Assembly (NCBI GenBank): GCA_964035575.1
Contig: OZ037893.1
Coordinates: 1,116,001-1,180,000 of the forward strand
Reading direction: 5' to 3'
Source of the DNA: Rhynchopus sp. YZ270_cl-10
Taxonomy: Eukaryota; Euglenozoa; Diplonemea; Diplonemida; Diplonemidae
Length of the DNA stretch: 64,000 bases
A model generated the notes under the pieces. The model was not told the DNA's origin. It saw nothing but the letters and a program-made list of their open reading frames with translations, and ran no database searches. Both the position numbers and the translations under genes were made by a program. Shown piece after piece: positions 11,188 to 23,135 of this stretch; within the stretch, counting starts at the first letter, position 1; each line of letters starts with the position of its first letter.

Positions 11188-12390
11188 AAGTCCGTTATTT
11201 ACACACTCCAAGCACGACAGACCGCACCGTGCAGGACACAAAAAAATTTTTTTTTGTGTCTTTTTTTTTTCTTCCTTTTTTCAAAATGGCCCTCGTCCTC
11301 ACCTCTCAGGGAAGCTCTCCCCCAAGCCTTTCACCCTGTTCATTTTTTTTTTTACTTTGAGAAAAAAAAGGTGGTGCTAAATCTTAGGTTCACCTTTGCA
11401 GTTTTTGTTATTCTTGTTTAAAAAGCCCACGCGTATTTTTTCTTTTTCTTTTTCCATTATATTATTCACGGTGTGTTCCCTTTAGAACATACAAAAATCT
11501 TTTTTTCTTTATTGTGTGACATTTCATCCTTCTTGTTCCCCCCCTGCGATATATGGCGTAACGTCAATCAATTTTTTTTGATTTTTTTTTCTCTCCTGCC
11601 TTCACTTTTTTAGTGTGTTTGATTATTCCAACCCCCATAGAAAAAAAATAGACAGAGTCGTTGTAAAAAAACAAACATACCAAATTACCTTTTTTACTAA
11701 AAGGTGAACCGGTGTTTTGTTGTTGTTTTTTGTACAGATCTGTAATTTTTTTTGACTGATTTCGAGGGGCCCCCCTTTTTTTATTGACCAAGCAAAATGC
11801 ACCAACTTAGGATGGTCTTAACAACTGTTCTAAGTTCTTTGGATGATGACGATTGGTTCAAAAAAAAAACAAAAAAAAAGGGGGGGAAACGTTTGATTTT
11901 GGGAAGCTTTTTGGGTTTGGCCTAAGCGTGAGAGGCTTTGGTTCCCCTGATAAACTCCGTTTCTGTTCTTTTTTTTTTTTTGACATGTAATTGCATCGAT
12001 CTGTCGTTGGATGCAGAGTGAACAGGAGTGTGACCTGCATGCGTTGAGTCTTCTCATCGACTGGAAAGGCGTATTTCACTCTCTGCTTTCACCTCAGTTT
12101 TCAAAATAATTCGTCAATTTTTTATTATTTTTTTTTTTTTGTGAACATCTTTGTCCATCACCCACCAATAGCAGTGCACATCTTATAAATGCTTTTCCCC
12201 CCCCAAGGTAAATGGGGGAAAAAATTACAACAAAAAAATGCTTGGGAAAAGTTTTCTCCTGTGTTTGATAACCTGCTATTGTAGCATTCTGGTAGGCGTC
12301 GTTTTGAAAAAAAACTGGCAAAAACCAGACAAAAAAATTTTTTTAGCCCCCCCTAAAAGATTATTTTTTCTTCCCGTATCGCACCACGAC

Positions 12391-12561
12391 TGGTACTATA
12401 CGGGGGTACCTGTTCACAAAAAATCACAAATGTTCACAAATGTTCACAACCATGGTAACATCACGGTTAACATAGTGTCGCTGTGAATTGGTGTGAAGAG
12501 TTGTGAAAAGTTGTGAATCAAAGTGACAATTTGTGAACAGGTACCCCCCCGTATAGTACCA
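12391..12561. mobile_element. MITE with TTCACAA repeats, 5-base duplication
   Basis: A 171-base element with ends TGGTACTATACGGGGG and its complement. It is flanked by ACGAC on both sides (12386-12390 and 12562-12566). Subterminal units of the type TGTTCACAAA lie on the left and TTGTGAA on the right, in inverted orientation. The same unit builds the large foldback at 20714-21260. Confidence 0.75.
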
Positions 12562-12867
12562 ACGACGATCCATAATATTTTCTCTCTCTTTTCGGTATTC
12601 TGAGAGAGATTTTCTGAGAGCTGGGAGTAGCAATATTATCAAAAAACTACCCTTTTTTTTTTTTTTTCTGTTTTCTTTCAGTGCCCTGTATTCATTGCAG
12701 TGAGACAATTTTTGCACTATCAACTTCCACATTTCTTTTATCTTTTCTTGTTTGTCACACTTAGGCTGAGTTGGTTCCCTGGTGACAATGCAACATTTCT
12801 TATCTTTTTTTTAAAGTTTTTTTTTGGGGGGAGGTTCCACAAAGTGTAAGCAAATGTCGGGTAGTGT

Positions 12868-12963
12868 GGGGTGTTCCGGGGTATGGAAAATTTTAGAAAA
12901 TTTTCGTTAAATTGTGAGGAGTTGTGAAGATTTCTAAAATCCCATACTCCCGGAACACCCCAG
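12868..12963. mobile_element. Short foldback related to the 547-base element
   Basis: The ends GGGGTGTTCCGGGGTATGG and CCATACTCCCGGAACACCCC are inverted copies. The motif GTGTTCCGGGGTATGG is the same as the terminus of the foldback at 20714-21260. AGTGT flanks both sides (12863-12867 and 12964-12968), a possible target duplication. One GAGTTGTGAAG unit remains inside. Confidence 0.6.
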
Positions 12964-13847
12964 AGTGTAACTATATTTTACGGACCCCTCTTTGTTTTAT
13001 ATCCTGATTCTTCTCTTTCTCAAGAAAAAACGTATTTTGCCTTGAGTAAACAACCTCTTCCCAAAAGGGGAAACATGACAAGGGTTATCAAAGCAAAAAA
13101 AAAATTATACCATTTAGCACAACGAAGGTTTCTTTCCCTAAAATGTGTTTTTTTTTAAAGCCCAAAACAACACAAAACTGCAAGGCATTAGAGGTAGGTA
13201 TTATTGATCTTTTCTTCTTCTTCTTCTTCTTTTATATGCTTTCTCTTGTGGAAAGTATATGAAATTCTTTTACCCTTTTGCTGGTTCAGCGGAAGATGGT
13301 GATCTGTGTGCACAAAAAAAAAACTATCTCTTACTGATATAGCACAGCACCAAAGAACTACAACCAAATATATTGACACTCACCACCCCATCAAGGTGGA
13401 TGCTGCACGTATTTCTGTTAAAAAAAAAAACGGTTTTTCATTACGATAACTGTGAAATAAATAAATTCAAAGGGAAAACCCCAGACTGTTTTCCTTTTTT
13501 TCTCTGTTTTTCTTTGGGGTTAGATTTTGGCGCCCCAAGAAGAAAAAAAAAATCCCTAAGAGTGTGGCTCAAAAACCTCCCTTTTGTAAGAAGCACTTTT
13601 GGAGTGAGCCACATCAACGAGGAGAAATCTATTGTGCGAACAAACGAACATTTTTTTTTTTTTCTATGGTATCTAAAAAAAATATCTCCTCGTTTTTTCC
13701 CCCCTATACTAGATGATGTCCCCCAAGCAAATGAGATGCTCAGGCTTCTTATAAATTTTTCCTCTTCTTTTGAAATTTTTTTTTTTTTGAATTGCTCTCA
13801 AGAAAAAGGCCTCTGATATGGGGTCGTTAGGAGCGCTGTAGTTTACC

Positions 13848-13885
13848 TTGAGCGTCACCTTGAGCGTCACCTTGAGCGTATTAAA
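13848..13885. repeat. Short tandem repeat, 12-base unit
   Basis: Three tandem copies of TTGAGCGTCACC, the last one partial. Confidence 0.7.
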
Positions 13886-16141
13886 GCAAACCTTTGTGTA
13901 CATAACTCGCTTCTATGGGTGATGAAGAAGCAAAAGTTAAACGGAATTTAGCCGTCTCCTCCTCATGTGTTTGCTCGATTTTTTTTTTTTTTTTGTGATT
14001 TCCCGGAGAAACGTTGGCTTCCCTTGCTTTACCAGAAGTCTTGGGGGTTTAACTACTCCATCGCACAGAGGCTGTACCATTTCAGTTCAGAGTAACCCCC
14101 CTGCGGAATATTATCTGATACGTTGGTGGGTGTACTGGAGGTACATGAAATCTGATTCATTTTCTTTTTCCCTTTCTTTTTCGCACGATGTACTTAATTT
14201 CTACAACGTTTTGCATTATTTTGTCCAAAATTTAAATGTCAAAAAAAATGGATTTTGTTGACCCCAGTGACCCCCCCACCCCACCCTACGGTTACCTTCA
14301 CGTTGTGCCCACATCTCCTTAAAAAAAGATGTTCAGTTAGCTCCAGAGACAAAGTCTTTTCCTCCCCCCCATCACCCCCCCTTTATTTGCATTACTTTAG
14401 TCTGCTCTATTGGTGATTAAGTGTCGCTTGTATGTACCGACAGATCTTTTGGCGAACGTCACTTTATTTTATTTTTAGCGACTTAGTACTATGCCTTGGA
14501 ACCTACATCCCTTTTTTTTAATAGTGGTAGGAGGCGGTTGAAACCCCTCTATGTTTTATTGCAGAGAAACAAAAATACTCTTTTAGAATCCAAGCTCGAA
14601 AACGAGCCAAATGCCAACCCCCCCCTTTTTTTTTTGTTTTACAGGGGGTTTTTTCCTGTAAGCAGTTCGATAATGCAAGCATTTCCAGAAAGGGGGTTTT
14701 CGATAACCTCCCCTATAGCTGGCCTTTTCTTGTTTTATCAGTGTCATCCATTTTTTTGTCGCACCCTTTTTTTGCCCTCCTCTTTGATGCATGACTAAGG
14801 TGACTTAAGCAAACTGGAGGCGTTAGGTTTATCTTAGCTTTTCTTTGTTGAAAAAAACCCCCCTTTTTTTTCTCCTCGCGAATATACAGAGGTCTATTTC
14901 TCTCCCCCCCATCAGCACTGATGACATTACGTCGTACAGCGCTCAGCCTTTGTTATTTGTTGGCTTTTTTTTTTTGGTTCGCTCCCACAAGAGGGGCCTT
15001 GTTACTTCAAGCCAACCTTTTTTTTGAAAGATTCATGTGTATGAACGGTGACGGCACATTGTCTTTTATTTTGCGTTATTTTCCCAAAAAAAAATAAATG
15101 AAGCTATGGTAAAGGATGTTTCAAGGTTCGTTTACCATTTTTTTTCTTTTCCCCTTCAAAAGATGCATGATACCGTGTCAGGACCAATTCATCTTTTCGA
15201 TTTTTTTTCCCCTCATTTTTTTTTTTTTCTCTTTCAAGATGACCTAATCAGGTGTGAGGTTTATCTTATAAAAAAATCCCCCCTTTTTTCTCCATTTGCT
15301 CAAATGACCCCCTTTTTTTTTGCTTTTTTTTCTCCCCTTATCTCGCCCTTTTTTTTTTCTGACAGCTCAGAATTTTTTTTTCTTTTTTTTTTTTCTTCTT
15401 TTCAAACTCTTTTAGTGCTTCCTCTTCTTTGAAGGGGGAGTATATGAAATTAGTTATTCAGTGCTACTTTGCAACCAGAACACAGTGATCTCCAGAGAAA
15501 AGGTGAGTCTGGGGGGATGATGGATGAAGGGGAGGGAGGTGGGTTGTGTTACTTTGTTCCCCTCTAGCGTAGGCAACAGAGAATGAATCACAACAACAAA
15601 AAAAAAAATTCTCTTCTTTTCCTCTTCAACAGAAATAAAGAAATACCCCGACCAATAGCCACCTCTCCTTGGATCAGAGTGTGTTCCTTGCAATTTGTCG
15701 TTTTTTTTTTCTTCCTCTCTTTTTTCTTTTTACAAAATAATCGAAGCATGTTTTGCCATTTTTTTGAACCCCCCCCCCCCCCCCCCCCTTTTTGTTATCT
15801 TGTGTTTGACGCATTTTGTTAATGTTTTTTTTTTCCCCCTGAAAAGGTGTCTGGTAGTTTACACACTGTGGTTATCCTATCGGTGTGTCATCAGCACTTT
15901 TAGAAATTCTCTTTTTTTTTTTTTTTGAAGAGAAACAGGATCATAGAGAGATTCAGCAGTGGAAAAATTTTAAAAAAAAAAATTGCATTTTATTGGCTTT
16001 GGAAAAAAGTAGATATTTCTTGTCGTGGCAGAAGGTGGAGCTGTGTTGCACGATTTTGTGTGGATGGCATTATTCCTACAGATTTATCGCCGGCGACAAA
16101 GAAGAAGAAAAAAAATAAAAACAAAAACAAAAACACGATAT

Positions 16142-16190
16142 AGTGGAGCACACTCTAGGGTGGCTACACTAATACCAAGTTTTCAAAAAC
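16142..16190 (+). repeat. AGTGGAG hairpin module, short form
   Basis: AGTGGAGC and GGCTACACT pair around a loop with ACTCTAGGGT, and AATACCAAGTTTTCAAAA follows. It lies 170 bases before a long-form copy. Confidence 0.6.
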
Positions 16191-16315
16191 ACGAAGAAGA
16201 GTGTGCCCGTGAGGGCTGTCTGTTTCATAGTGTTCTCGTCTCTGAGCTGCAACGTAGTGCTCTCACCCTCAAATCCGTACATTTTAAAAGACCACCAAAA
16301 AAAAAAAAAAAAATC

Positions 16316-16380
16316 AGTGGAGATTGCACAAACTGTGGCAACACTACCGAGGCAACTACGCTACTCCAACAATTTACCAA
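16316..16380 (+). repeat. AGTGGAG hairpin module, long form
   Basis: The outer stem AGTGGAG/CTACGCT is extended by TTGC/GCAA. The loop carries AACTGTGGCAACACTACC, and CTCCAACAATTTACCAAAA follows. Other long copies lie at 20440-20500, 24921-24985 and 56537-56600. Confidence 0.6.
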
Positions 16381-17551
16381 AACAAAAAGAGCAGCAAAAA
16401 CAACAACTTTCATTCAAATACCCCTCAAATCTGAAACCGCTTATCTTTCAAAAAAAAAAAAAAATTATTTTGATGGCTGATTAGTAGAACGCATGATGCG
16501 GTTCATCAATCTTTTTTTGTATAAAAACCCTTTTCTTAGTTCTGAGTTCGGTGGATGAGTCGTAGTCTCGAACAGAGCAACACACTCTTTCTCTTTTAGT
16601 CGTCTACAAAAAAAAACGAAGAAAAACAAAAGAGAGAGAGAGAGAGAAAATAAACAATAATAAACACCCCCTAAAAAAAACAAAACAAAACAAGAGCACA
16701 AAGCAAAAATAACAAAAAAAAAAAAAAAAAAAAAAACGTCGTAATTCAAACCTCCCAAGATGTGGCAAGGCCTTGTATCTCTGGGCTGACGACCAAGGAG
16801 CGGGTGAACTCCCAAAACATAGAACACTTCTTTGTTTTTTTTGTTTTGATAAGAGTAGCACTCTATTTTCCATGATTATTTTATTTTATTTTTTTTGTCA
16901 CTCACTCAACCCCGTTTTAGGCAGTCCCCACTTTCACCAAAAAAAAAAAGGGACGCATTCACCTGTTTTTCTCTTTTTTTTTTTTTTCAATATTTTTTTT
17001 AAACTTCCGTTGCCACAACGGGGTTGATAAAAAGGTACAAAAAAAAAACACATAAAATGTTCACAATACCCTAGGTATTACTCCCCCTATCACCATCCCC
17101 CCTCGCCCCGTCAGAGGATTTTTTTTTTTTTTTTTTTTTTTTGGTTTCTTTGAGGAATTTTGAAGAGAAGAAAAAAAGAGTGTACCTCCCCCCTACCTTT
17201 TTTTTACTGAAATAATTTCTTCAACAACTGTGCTCAAGAAAAAGCTGAACTGCAGCCTACTCCATCATCTCCAGAGGACTTCACTCTGGCCTTTTCTTGT
17301 GTTGACCGCAGGGGTACTTTGTACTTTCAAGATGGCGTCAGATCAGAGGTGCCTATCTCAATTGTCTCCTTCCCACGGAGCGCGATCATCTGCAGTTTTC
17401 GTCGCAATTACTCTTTATATCCATCCCCTATATAAAACCGAATACAATACCGATGAAGGGTAGTGAAGACTAAAGCAACATATTTTTTTTTACCCTTTTA
17501 TTCTCCCCCTCCTCAGGCACACCCCCGCTCTCTCTCTCTCCCTCAACTCAA

Positions 17552-19228
17552 ATGTCCTACGAGCTGTGCCACGACCTGCACCCATCCCCACCCAACTGCC
17601 CCAACCCTTACGACGGCGAGTCTCCCTACGACTGGACCAGCACGTCACCGTATCCACAGACGTGCACATACAATGTACGTGAGGTGGTGTCGGTCATTGC
17701 AGGAATGGCGTCGATCTGTGCATGGATGTGTGTTTCCCTCCCGCAGCTGTGGGTCAACTATAAGCTGAAACGTGCAGAATCGCTGTCAGTCTTTTTTTTG
17801 TTACAATGGTTTGGTGGTGACATCGCGAACCTTGTAGGGTGCTACCTGACGAAACAAACCACCGGGCAGAAATGGCTTGCAATGTACTACGTCACCCAGG
17901 ACGTCTGCCTCTTTAGCCAATACATATACTACACGAAGATCAGAAAGCCCAAACCCGAGCCAGGTCTTGAGTACCAGGGGGACCTAGGCAGACAATCCTA
18001 TGGTGGCGCAGAGAAGCCTCCACCTGCAAAGATCGACAACAACCTTTACAACAAGGAGGTCAGCAAGCACAAATACAACTATGTCGACGACGACGGCGAT
18101 TTTGAGGACGCAAGCATGAAGACAAGACAGCAGGACACCATGGTGCTTCCCAATGGACAACGTCTCCTCTCCACCCCGGTTCGTGACGACGATGTTATGG
18201 AGTCAGGACGTTCCCTTGCGCTCTCCTCCACAGGAACTTCCACCGTGGGCCTCCCTAAGCAACCTTCCCTTGGTGATCTCCGCCGTGAACGTGAAGCGTC
18301 CGTTTGCTCGAGAGGATCGGATATCACCGCAAACGACCGTGCAAACAGTTACATGCAGAGCGCAACGTATATGGTTGTCAAAAAAAACCGTCGTCTCTCC
18401 GTTGATGGTGGGTCTCTGGTTTCCTCTGCGGGGAGTGGGGACGACGATTTGATGGACACCCCGCGGGAAGGGCAGACACCAACCTCTGGGGGGCTCTTTG
18501 TGAAGAGCGTGGTTCTGCTGCTTGGGGTGTCGTTTGTGACGGTGTCGCTTGGTGGGCATGAGGCGGTGATGGGGTCGGTGGCTGCGTTGGCGCCAAGCAC
18601 CACGCATGGCTCGACACATTCATTTGGTGATGCAAAGATGGGTGGAATGCGCCACCTTCTGCTCTTCGACGCAGACGGTGGGAGCAACTCCAGCTCCACC
18701 GACGGCGGGTCCTCCTCAGAGAAGGAACTTTACTACATAGGAATCGTCATCGGTTGGTTCTCAGCAGCATTGTACCTCGGCTCCCGCATCCCCCAGCTGG
18801 TAATGAACTTCAAGCGTGGCACCACAGATGGGTTGAGCCCCGTAATGTTTCTCATGGCATTGCTCGGCAATTTGACGTACTTTCTCGGGGTGATTTTGTT
18901 GTCGCCTTCAACGGATGGTGTGCTATGCCATTTGCCCTGGATTATTGGTTCGATGGGGACAGTGCAGTTTGATGGCATTGCTTTGGGGCAGTTTTTGTAT
19001 TACAGAAAGAACAGTAATGAGAAGCTTCCTCTTGATGAGAAATCGTCGCTGTTCCGTGGGCCGAGTCCTCGCGCAACAGGGTCTCGCTTTGGTGCCGAAA
19101 CGACAGGGTTTCTCGAAGACGCAGAATCGGAGGTCCACTCTGTCCCTATGGTGCTTCCTGCGAACGTATACGCAGGCGCAATCCGCCGCGGTTACTACGG
19201 TCGTATCGGTATTTGGTACAACGACTAA
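17552..19228 (+). CDS. PQ-loop amino-acid transporter, YPQ/PQLC2-like
   Basis: The protein has 558 residues and probably exports cationic amino acids from the vacuole or lysosome, as known members of the PQ-loop family do. Two PQ-loop repeats are visible. The first covers about residues 45-130, with the Pro-Gln pair at 64-65 in CVSLPQLWVNY. The second covers about residues 392-500, with the pair at 414-415 in SRIPQLVMNFKRG. Each carries about three membrane segments, and one more hydrophobic stretch lies at about 313-333. Between the repeats is a polar, Ser/Asp-rich loop of roughly 250 residues, much longer than in typical members of 300-400 residues; it is probably cytosolic and regulatory. 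The start follows a CT-rich tract with a CAG acceptor-like site 34 bases upstream. No introns are needed. The substrate is inferred from the family only. Confidence 0.88.
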   Translation: MSYELCHDLHPSPPNCPNPYDGESPYDWTSTSPYPQTCTYNVREVVSVIAGMASICAWMCVSLPQLWVNYKLKRAESLSVFFLLQWFGGDIANLVGCYLTKQTTGQKWLAMYYVTQDVCLFSQYIYYTKIRKPKPEPGLEYQGDLGRQSYGGAEKPPPAKIDNNLYNKEVSKHKYNYVDDDGDFEDASMKTRQQDTMVLPNGQRLLSTPVRDDDVMESGRSLALSSTGTSTVGLPKQPSLGDLRREREASVCSRGSDITANDRANSYMQSATYMVVKKNRRLSVDGGSLVSSAGSGDDDLMDTPREGQTPTSGGLFVKSVVLLLGVSFVTVSLGGHEAVMGSVAALAPSTTHGSTHSFGDAKMGGMRHLLLFDADGGSNSSSTDGGSSSEKELYYIGIVIGWFSAALYLGSRIPQLVMNFKRGTTDGLSPVMFLMALLGNLTYFLGVILLSPSTDGVLCHLPWIIGSMGTVQFDGIALGQFLYYRKNSNEKLPLDEKSSLFRGPSPRATGSRFGAETTGFLEDAESEVHSVPMVLPANVYAGAIRRGYYGRIGIWYND

Positions 19229-19317
19229 TTTTGTGTGTTTTTTTTTTTTTTTTTGTGGGTATTTTTGGGGGTGTTTTTTGGTTGGGGGCGGGTGTCCACC
19301 CCGGTACCCCTCTGTGC

Positions 19318-19357
19318 CAAAGGTACATTGTTTACGAGAGGGGTTGTATTTCAAGGC
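19318..19357 (+). repeat. GGTACACTGT module after the PQ-loop stop
   Basis: A diverged copy (AGGTACATTGTTTACGAGAG, then GGGTTGTATTTCAAGG) about 90 bases after the stop codon. It is one of at least ten copies in the window, all on the + strand. Confidence 0.55.
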
Positions 19358-20439
19358 AAGTTTTCTTGTAGAGAGTTTTTGGTAACGTTTTGGAGAAGGA
19401 AAAAAAAAGATATGATTTAGTAAAATGATGAGAGGAAAAGGGTGTTGTACATATATCAGAAAATGATATTCGTGTGGGGCTTTTGAGCCAGAATTTTGGA
19501 TTTTTTTTTTGTTTTTTTGTTTTGTAAGAAATGTGAGGAGAAAAGCGCAACGAAACACTGTTCACAAGAGGAAAGATGTGTTTTGTGGTTTTGATTTTTA
19601 GTTTTGATAGTAACACAATTGAGATAATATTATGGATGTGGATCACAATAGCAATTGTCGAGCGGAGCGAAGCTATGTATTTTTTTTAAAAGTGCCTACG
19701 CCTGCCGTTGTATGGCCCAGCGTTTGCATTTTTCAACTTCCCTTTATTTGGGTGATTAAGCACCCCTCTTCTTCTGTGGTACACTGTCACAAGAGGGCTT
19801 TGCATACCAAATCAATTTGTTTGTTTGTTTTTTTTTTGACAGTATGCACCAGGCTCTCCGCTAGGATTTCCGATTTTGAAAATGTTCTGTTGATGGTCCA
19901 CGTGGTGGGGTACATGCTTGCGCCGCAGGCGCACGGTACGCAACTTTTTTTTTTTTTTCAACGCCCGATTTTGACTTTTTTGGGACGTTTGAGCACTCAC
20001 CTCTCCATATCTTCTTCTCCTGAGCTTTTTTGACAGGTAGAACGGGTCTGAACCACTCAGCAGAACTTTTTTTTTTTTTTTTTTTTTCCCCATTTTCAAA
20101 AAGTTCTGTTGACAATCAACAGAACTTTAGTACCTAGCGGAGTCCCTGGTATGCACGATTATTGTCAGCAGCGAAGTTTCTGACAGTATCGCAAATTCAG
20201 GGAGCCCTTAGCAAAAATAATGAGGGCAGTTTTGTTTTGGGGTTTGAACGAATGCCTCCTTTTAAAATAGCGACTGTAATGGGGGGGGGTGTGTGTTCTC
20301 TCCCTCCCATTTTTTTGCACCCACACCCCCTCCCAGTCATATCTATTTTGAAAAGAATAAATTTAGTGTAGTGGAATTTGTACTGTAACAGTTACATTTT
20401 TGGTAACAAAAACTTGCCCTCCCCCACAAAAAAATTGAC

Positions 20440-20500
20440 AGTGGAGATTGCACAACTGTGGCAACACAACCGAGGCAACTACACTACTCCAACAATTTAT
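20440..20500 (+). repeat. AGTGGAG hairpin module, long form
   Basis: AGTG(G)AG plus TTGC pair with GCAACT(A)CACT. It contains ACTGTGGCAACACAACCGAG in the loop and CTCCAACAATTTATC after it. This is the best-preserved long form. Confidence 0.65.
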
Positions 20501-20532
20501 CAAAAAAAAACAAAAAACTCCCCCCTCTGTAT

Positions 20533-20582
20533 AGTAGAGCACACTCTAGGGTGGCTGACACTAATACAACCAAGTTTTTAAA
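20533..20582 (+). repeat. AGTGGAG hairpin module, short form
   Basis: AGTAGAGC/GGCTGACACT stem with the loop ACTCTAGGGT, then AATACAACCAAGTTTTTA. It sits within 100 bases of the long form at 20440-20500, the same order of spacing as the pair at 16142 and 16316. Confidence 0.55.
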
Positions 20583-20713
20583 AAAAACTGAAGTATATCA
20601 ACAAAATTATTTATTGCCCTCACATTTTCTTTGTGTTGCCCCCCTCTCTCTCTCCCCTCACGTATCCCCCAGACCCTACGAGTTTGCATTTTTTTTTTTT
20701 TTAAAAATCTGAA

Positions 20714-21260
20714 ATGGTGTGTTCCGGGGTATGGGATTTTACACATCTTCACACATCTTCACAACTCTTCACAACTTTTCACAAATTTTCACAACATAAT
20801 TTTGGCCATATTTTTGTGAAGAATTGTGAAGAGTTGTGAATAGTTGTGAAAAGTTGTGAAGAGTTGTGAATTGAAATGAAAATTTGGATGAAAAAAACAC
20901 AGACGTTGTGAATATTTGTGAAGAGTTGTGAACAGTTGTGAAGAGTTGTGAATTGGAGAAAAAAAGGGGGGGTTTTCCCAATTCACAACTCTTCACAACT
21001 CTTCACATCTCTTCACAACTGTTCACAACTCTTCACAAATATTCACAACGTCTGTGTTTTTTTCATCCAAATTTTCATTTCAATTCACAACTCTTCACAA
21101 CTTTTCACAACTATTCACAACTCTTCACAATTCTTCACAAAAATATGGCCAAAATTATGTTGTGAAAATTTGTGAAAATTTGTGAAAATTTGTGAAAAGT
21201 TGTGAAGAGTTGTGAAGATGTGTGAAGATGTGTAAAATCCCATACCCCGGAACACACCAT
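20714..21260. mobile_element. 547-base near-perfect foldback
   Basis: Two arms of about 255-275 bases are near-perfect inverted copies. Each begins ATGGTGTGTTCCGGGGTATG and is filled with units of 10-13 bases such as AGTTGTGAAG or its complement. The arms meet at an asymmetric centre of about 16 bases (A and G run, near 20957-20972). The right arm has a few extra repeat units. GAA flanks both ends. All ORFs reading SQLFTTLHN derive from the repeat. It is related to the smaller elements at 12391-12561 and 12868-12963. Confidence 0.85.
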
Positions 21261-22012
21261 GAAAGAACATTTATCTGATCTTCAATACACATCCTCGGTG
21301 TGAAATCATGTAATCCCTCTCGAATCAAAGAACAGGGAAACTGTCACCCCACTGCCTTGAGTGGTGTGGAACCCTGCCACGTAGAACAACAACAAACACG
21401 TGGTCAGAGGCAGTACCAGAGGGTCAGGTGCTTGCACTAAACCCGACACTGTGGGTAAGCGGTAAAAAAAAGCATGGCTTTACGACCCTATGTATTTCGC
21501 TTCTGTTCAGAGGGATTCTTCGCATTTTTACTTTTAAAAAGGTGATTGTGTGTATTGTCCCATCAGGACAGAAAGCATACTACCTTGTGTCAAACTCGAA
21601 GAAATGGAAAAAAAAAACCCCCCCCAGATTTCCCCCGGAACTCTTTGCATTTTTCAGCAACAAAACCCTCCCCAACCCTACTAATTGAGTCAAATGAATA
21701 AAAAGGGGGGGTCCCCGGAAATAGCGAAAAAAAGACACCCGAACACAAAAAGGAAACACATAAACAAAAGGCTTGCAACCCAAATTCCAAGCAAGGAACG
21801 TACACAGCGTACCTTTTGTGTATATTAAAAAAGCAAAACGGTGTGTACGTCGTTGCAAATAGGATGACTTCTTTTTTTTAATTTTTTATAAGAAAGTTGG
21901 GAATTTTTCATTCCTATACCCTATGCTCAGTTTGAATGCATATGTTGAAACTACTTTATTAATTTTATAGTCATAATGGGTGTGTGGGTTTTTAAAGAAT
22001 GTGTTGCCCCTC

Positions 22013-22141
22013 CTCACGACCGGCTAATCAGGGGGGTGCTACTAGTGGAACTACTGGTCGTAACGACTTAGTTGCTAACTCTATTAACGACGTCGGCACG
22101 ACGTAGAAGCACTACAAGTGGTCCCCCTAGCCCGTCGTGAG
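22013..22141. mobile_element. 129-base inverted-repeat element
   Basis: The left end CTCACGACCGGCTA and right end TAGCCCGTCGTGAG are complementary with one mismatch. CCTC lies on both sides (22009-22012 and 22142-22145). The internal sequence AATCAGGGGGGTGCTACTAG has a relative near 57505-57560. Confidence 0.55.
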
Positions 22142-23098
22142 CCTCCCTCTCCCATGGGGTTGCCACCCCCCCTTTTTCATGTTAGCTTTTATATCAATGT
22201 ATGTGTTGTGCTGAAATCTATTGGCCGATTCCTCCTGTGGAATGTTGGCCCAGATATGCCCTTTCGCGTGAGAAAAAAAGGGGGTTGTTGTTTTGGTGCC
22301 TTAGCTGGCATAGCAACGAAAGAAAAAAACCCAATGCGTGGTATTGCACAATATTGTGGCAACACAAAAGAGGCAAAAAAACTACCCCACTAAAAGAAAT
22401 AAATGATCAAGGCAAAAATTGATTATATTGTCAAATGTGTTTTTTTTTTTTACTGTGAAATCTGTCTTTTTTTTTTGAAAAGATGTGTATACTAATACAC
22501 GTGAGACCTATTATTCATCTTTCAAACCCTTTTTTGGAATGGAAACGCTTGAAAAATGAAGAAAAAAATGAAGAAAAAAACCCAATGCGAGTCATACCAA
22601 GGGTTTTACCGTGCTTCATACTTAACTTATTACTCAACTCTCTCAAATGGGAGGGGGTAGAGAGCAAAAGGACACACCGCCCCCCCCCCTCCCACTCCCA
22701 ATCCCTCGCCTTTTTCTTTCACACCCCCCTTCCAGAGTTTTTAGCTACACGTTGTATAACACATTCGTCGTGGCTCAAAAAAAAATATCCCACATTCCCC
22801 CCACATCCACATCCACAATCCTTCCCCATTGGGAGCAGTTGAATTAATAGGTCATCTCCCCACCCTTTTTTTCCTCTTTTTTTCGGAACGAAAAGAAAGA
22901 AACGAGAAAAAATGAAAAAAACACCGATTTATTTGGACAAATCGGGAAGTGTGTATGTGTGTTAATAACAGAGCGGAGGGAGTGCCTGCGTCCCATCCTT
23001 TTTTTATATATTTTATTTTATTGGTCTGTCTCTCTCTCTCTCTCTTCCTCTTTTTTTGTACCGAGTTCCCCTGCTTCTTCGGTTCCTTTTTATCCAAG

Positions 23099-23135
23099 GT
23101 ACACTGTTCACGAGAGGGCTTTTCAACTCTACTTT
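23099..23135 (+). repeat. GGTACACTGT module
   Basis: TACACTGTTCACGAGAGGGC followed by TTTTCAACTCTACTTTT. The outer TACA can pair with a downstream TGTA in full-length copies, and GTT with GGC, leaving CACGAGAG in the loop. Confidence 0.6.

Larger units (their letters stand above)
11188..17551. other. Intergenic, no gene seen
   Basis: More than 6 kb without a credible gene. It holds two small foldback elements (12391-12561 and 12868-12963), a 12-base tandem repeat near 13848-13885, a 20-base C run at 15769-15788, and hairpin modules of the AGTGGAG class at 16142-16190 and 16316-16380. The remaining ORFs are low-complexity (runs of F, S, K). Confidence 0.6.
19229..20713. other. Intergenic after the PQ-loop gene
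   Basis: No gene. Ninety bases after the stop lies a copy of the composite module GTGTCCACCCC followed by AGGTACATTGTTTACGAGAG. Further modules lie near 19770-19815 (GTACACTGTCACAAGAGGG). Two AGTGGAG hairpins follow, a long one at 20440-20500 and a short one at 20533-20582. The GTTCTGTTGA motif appears several times near 19880-20130. Confidence 0.5.
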
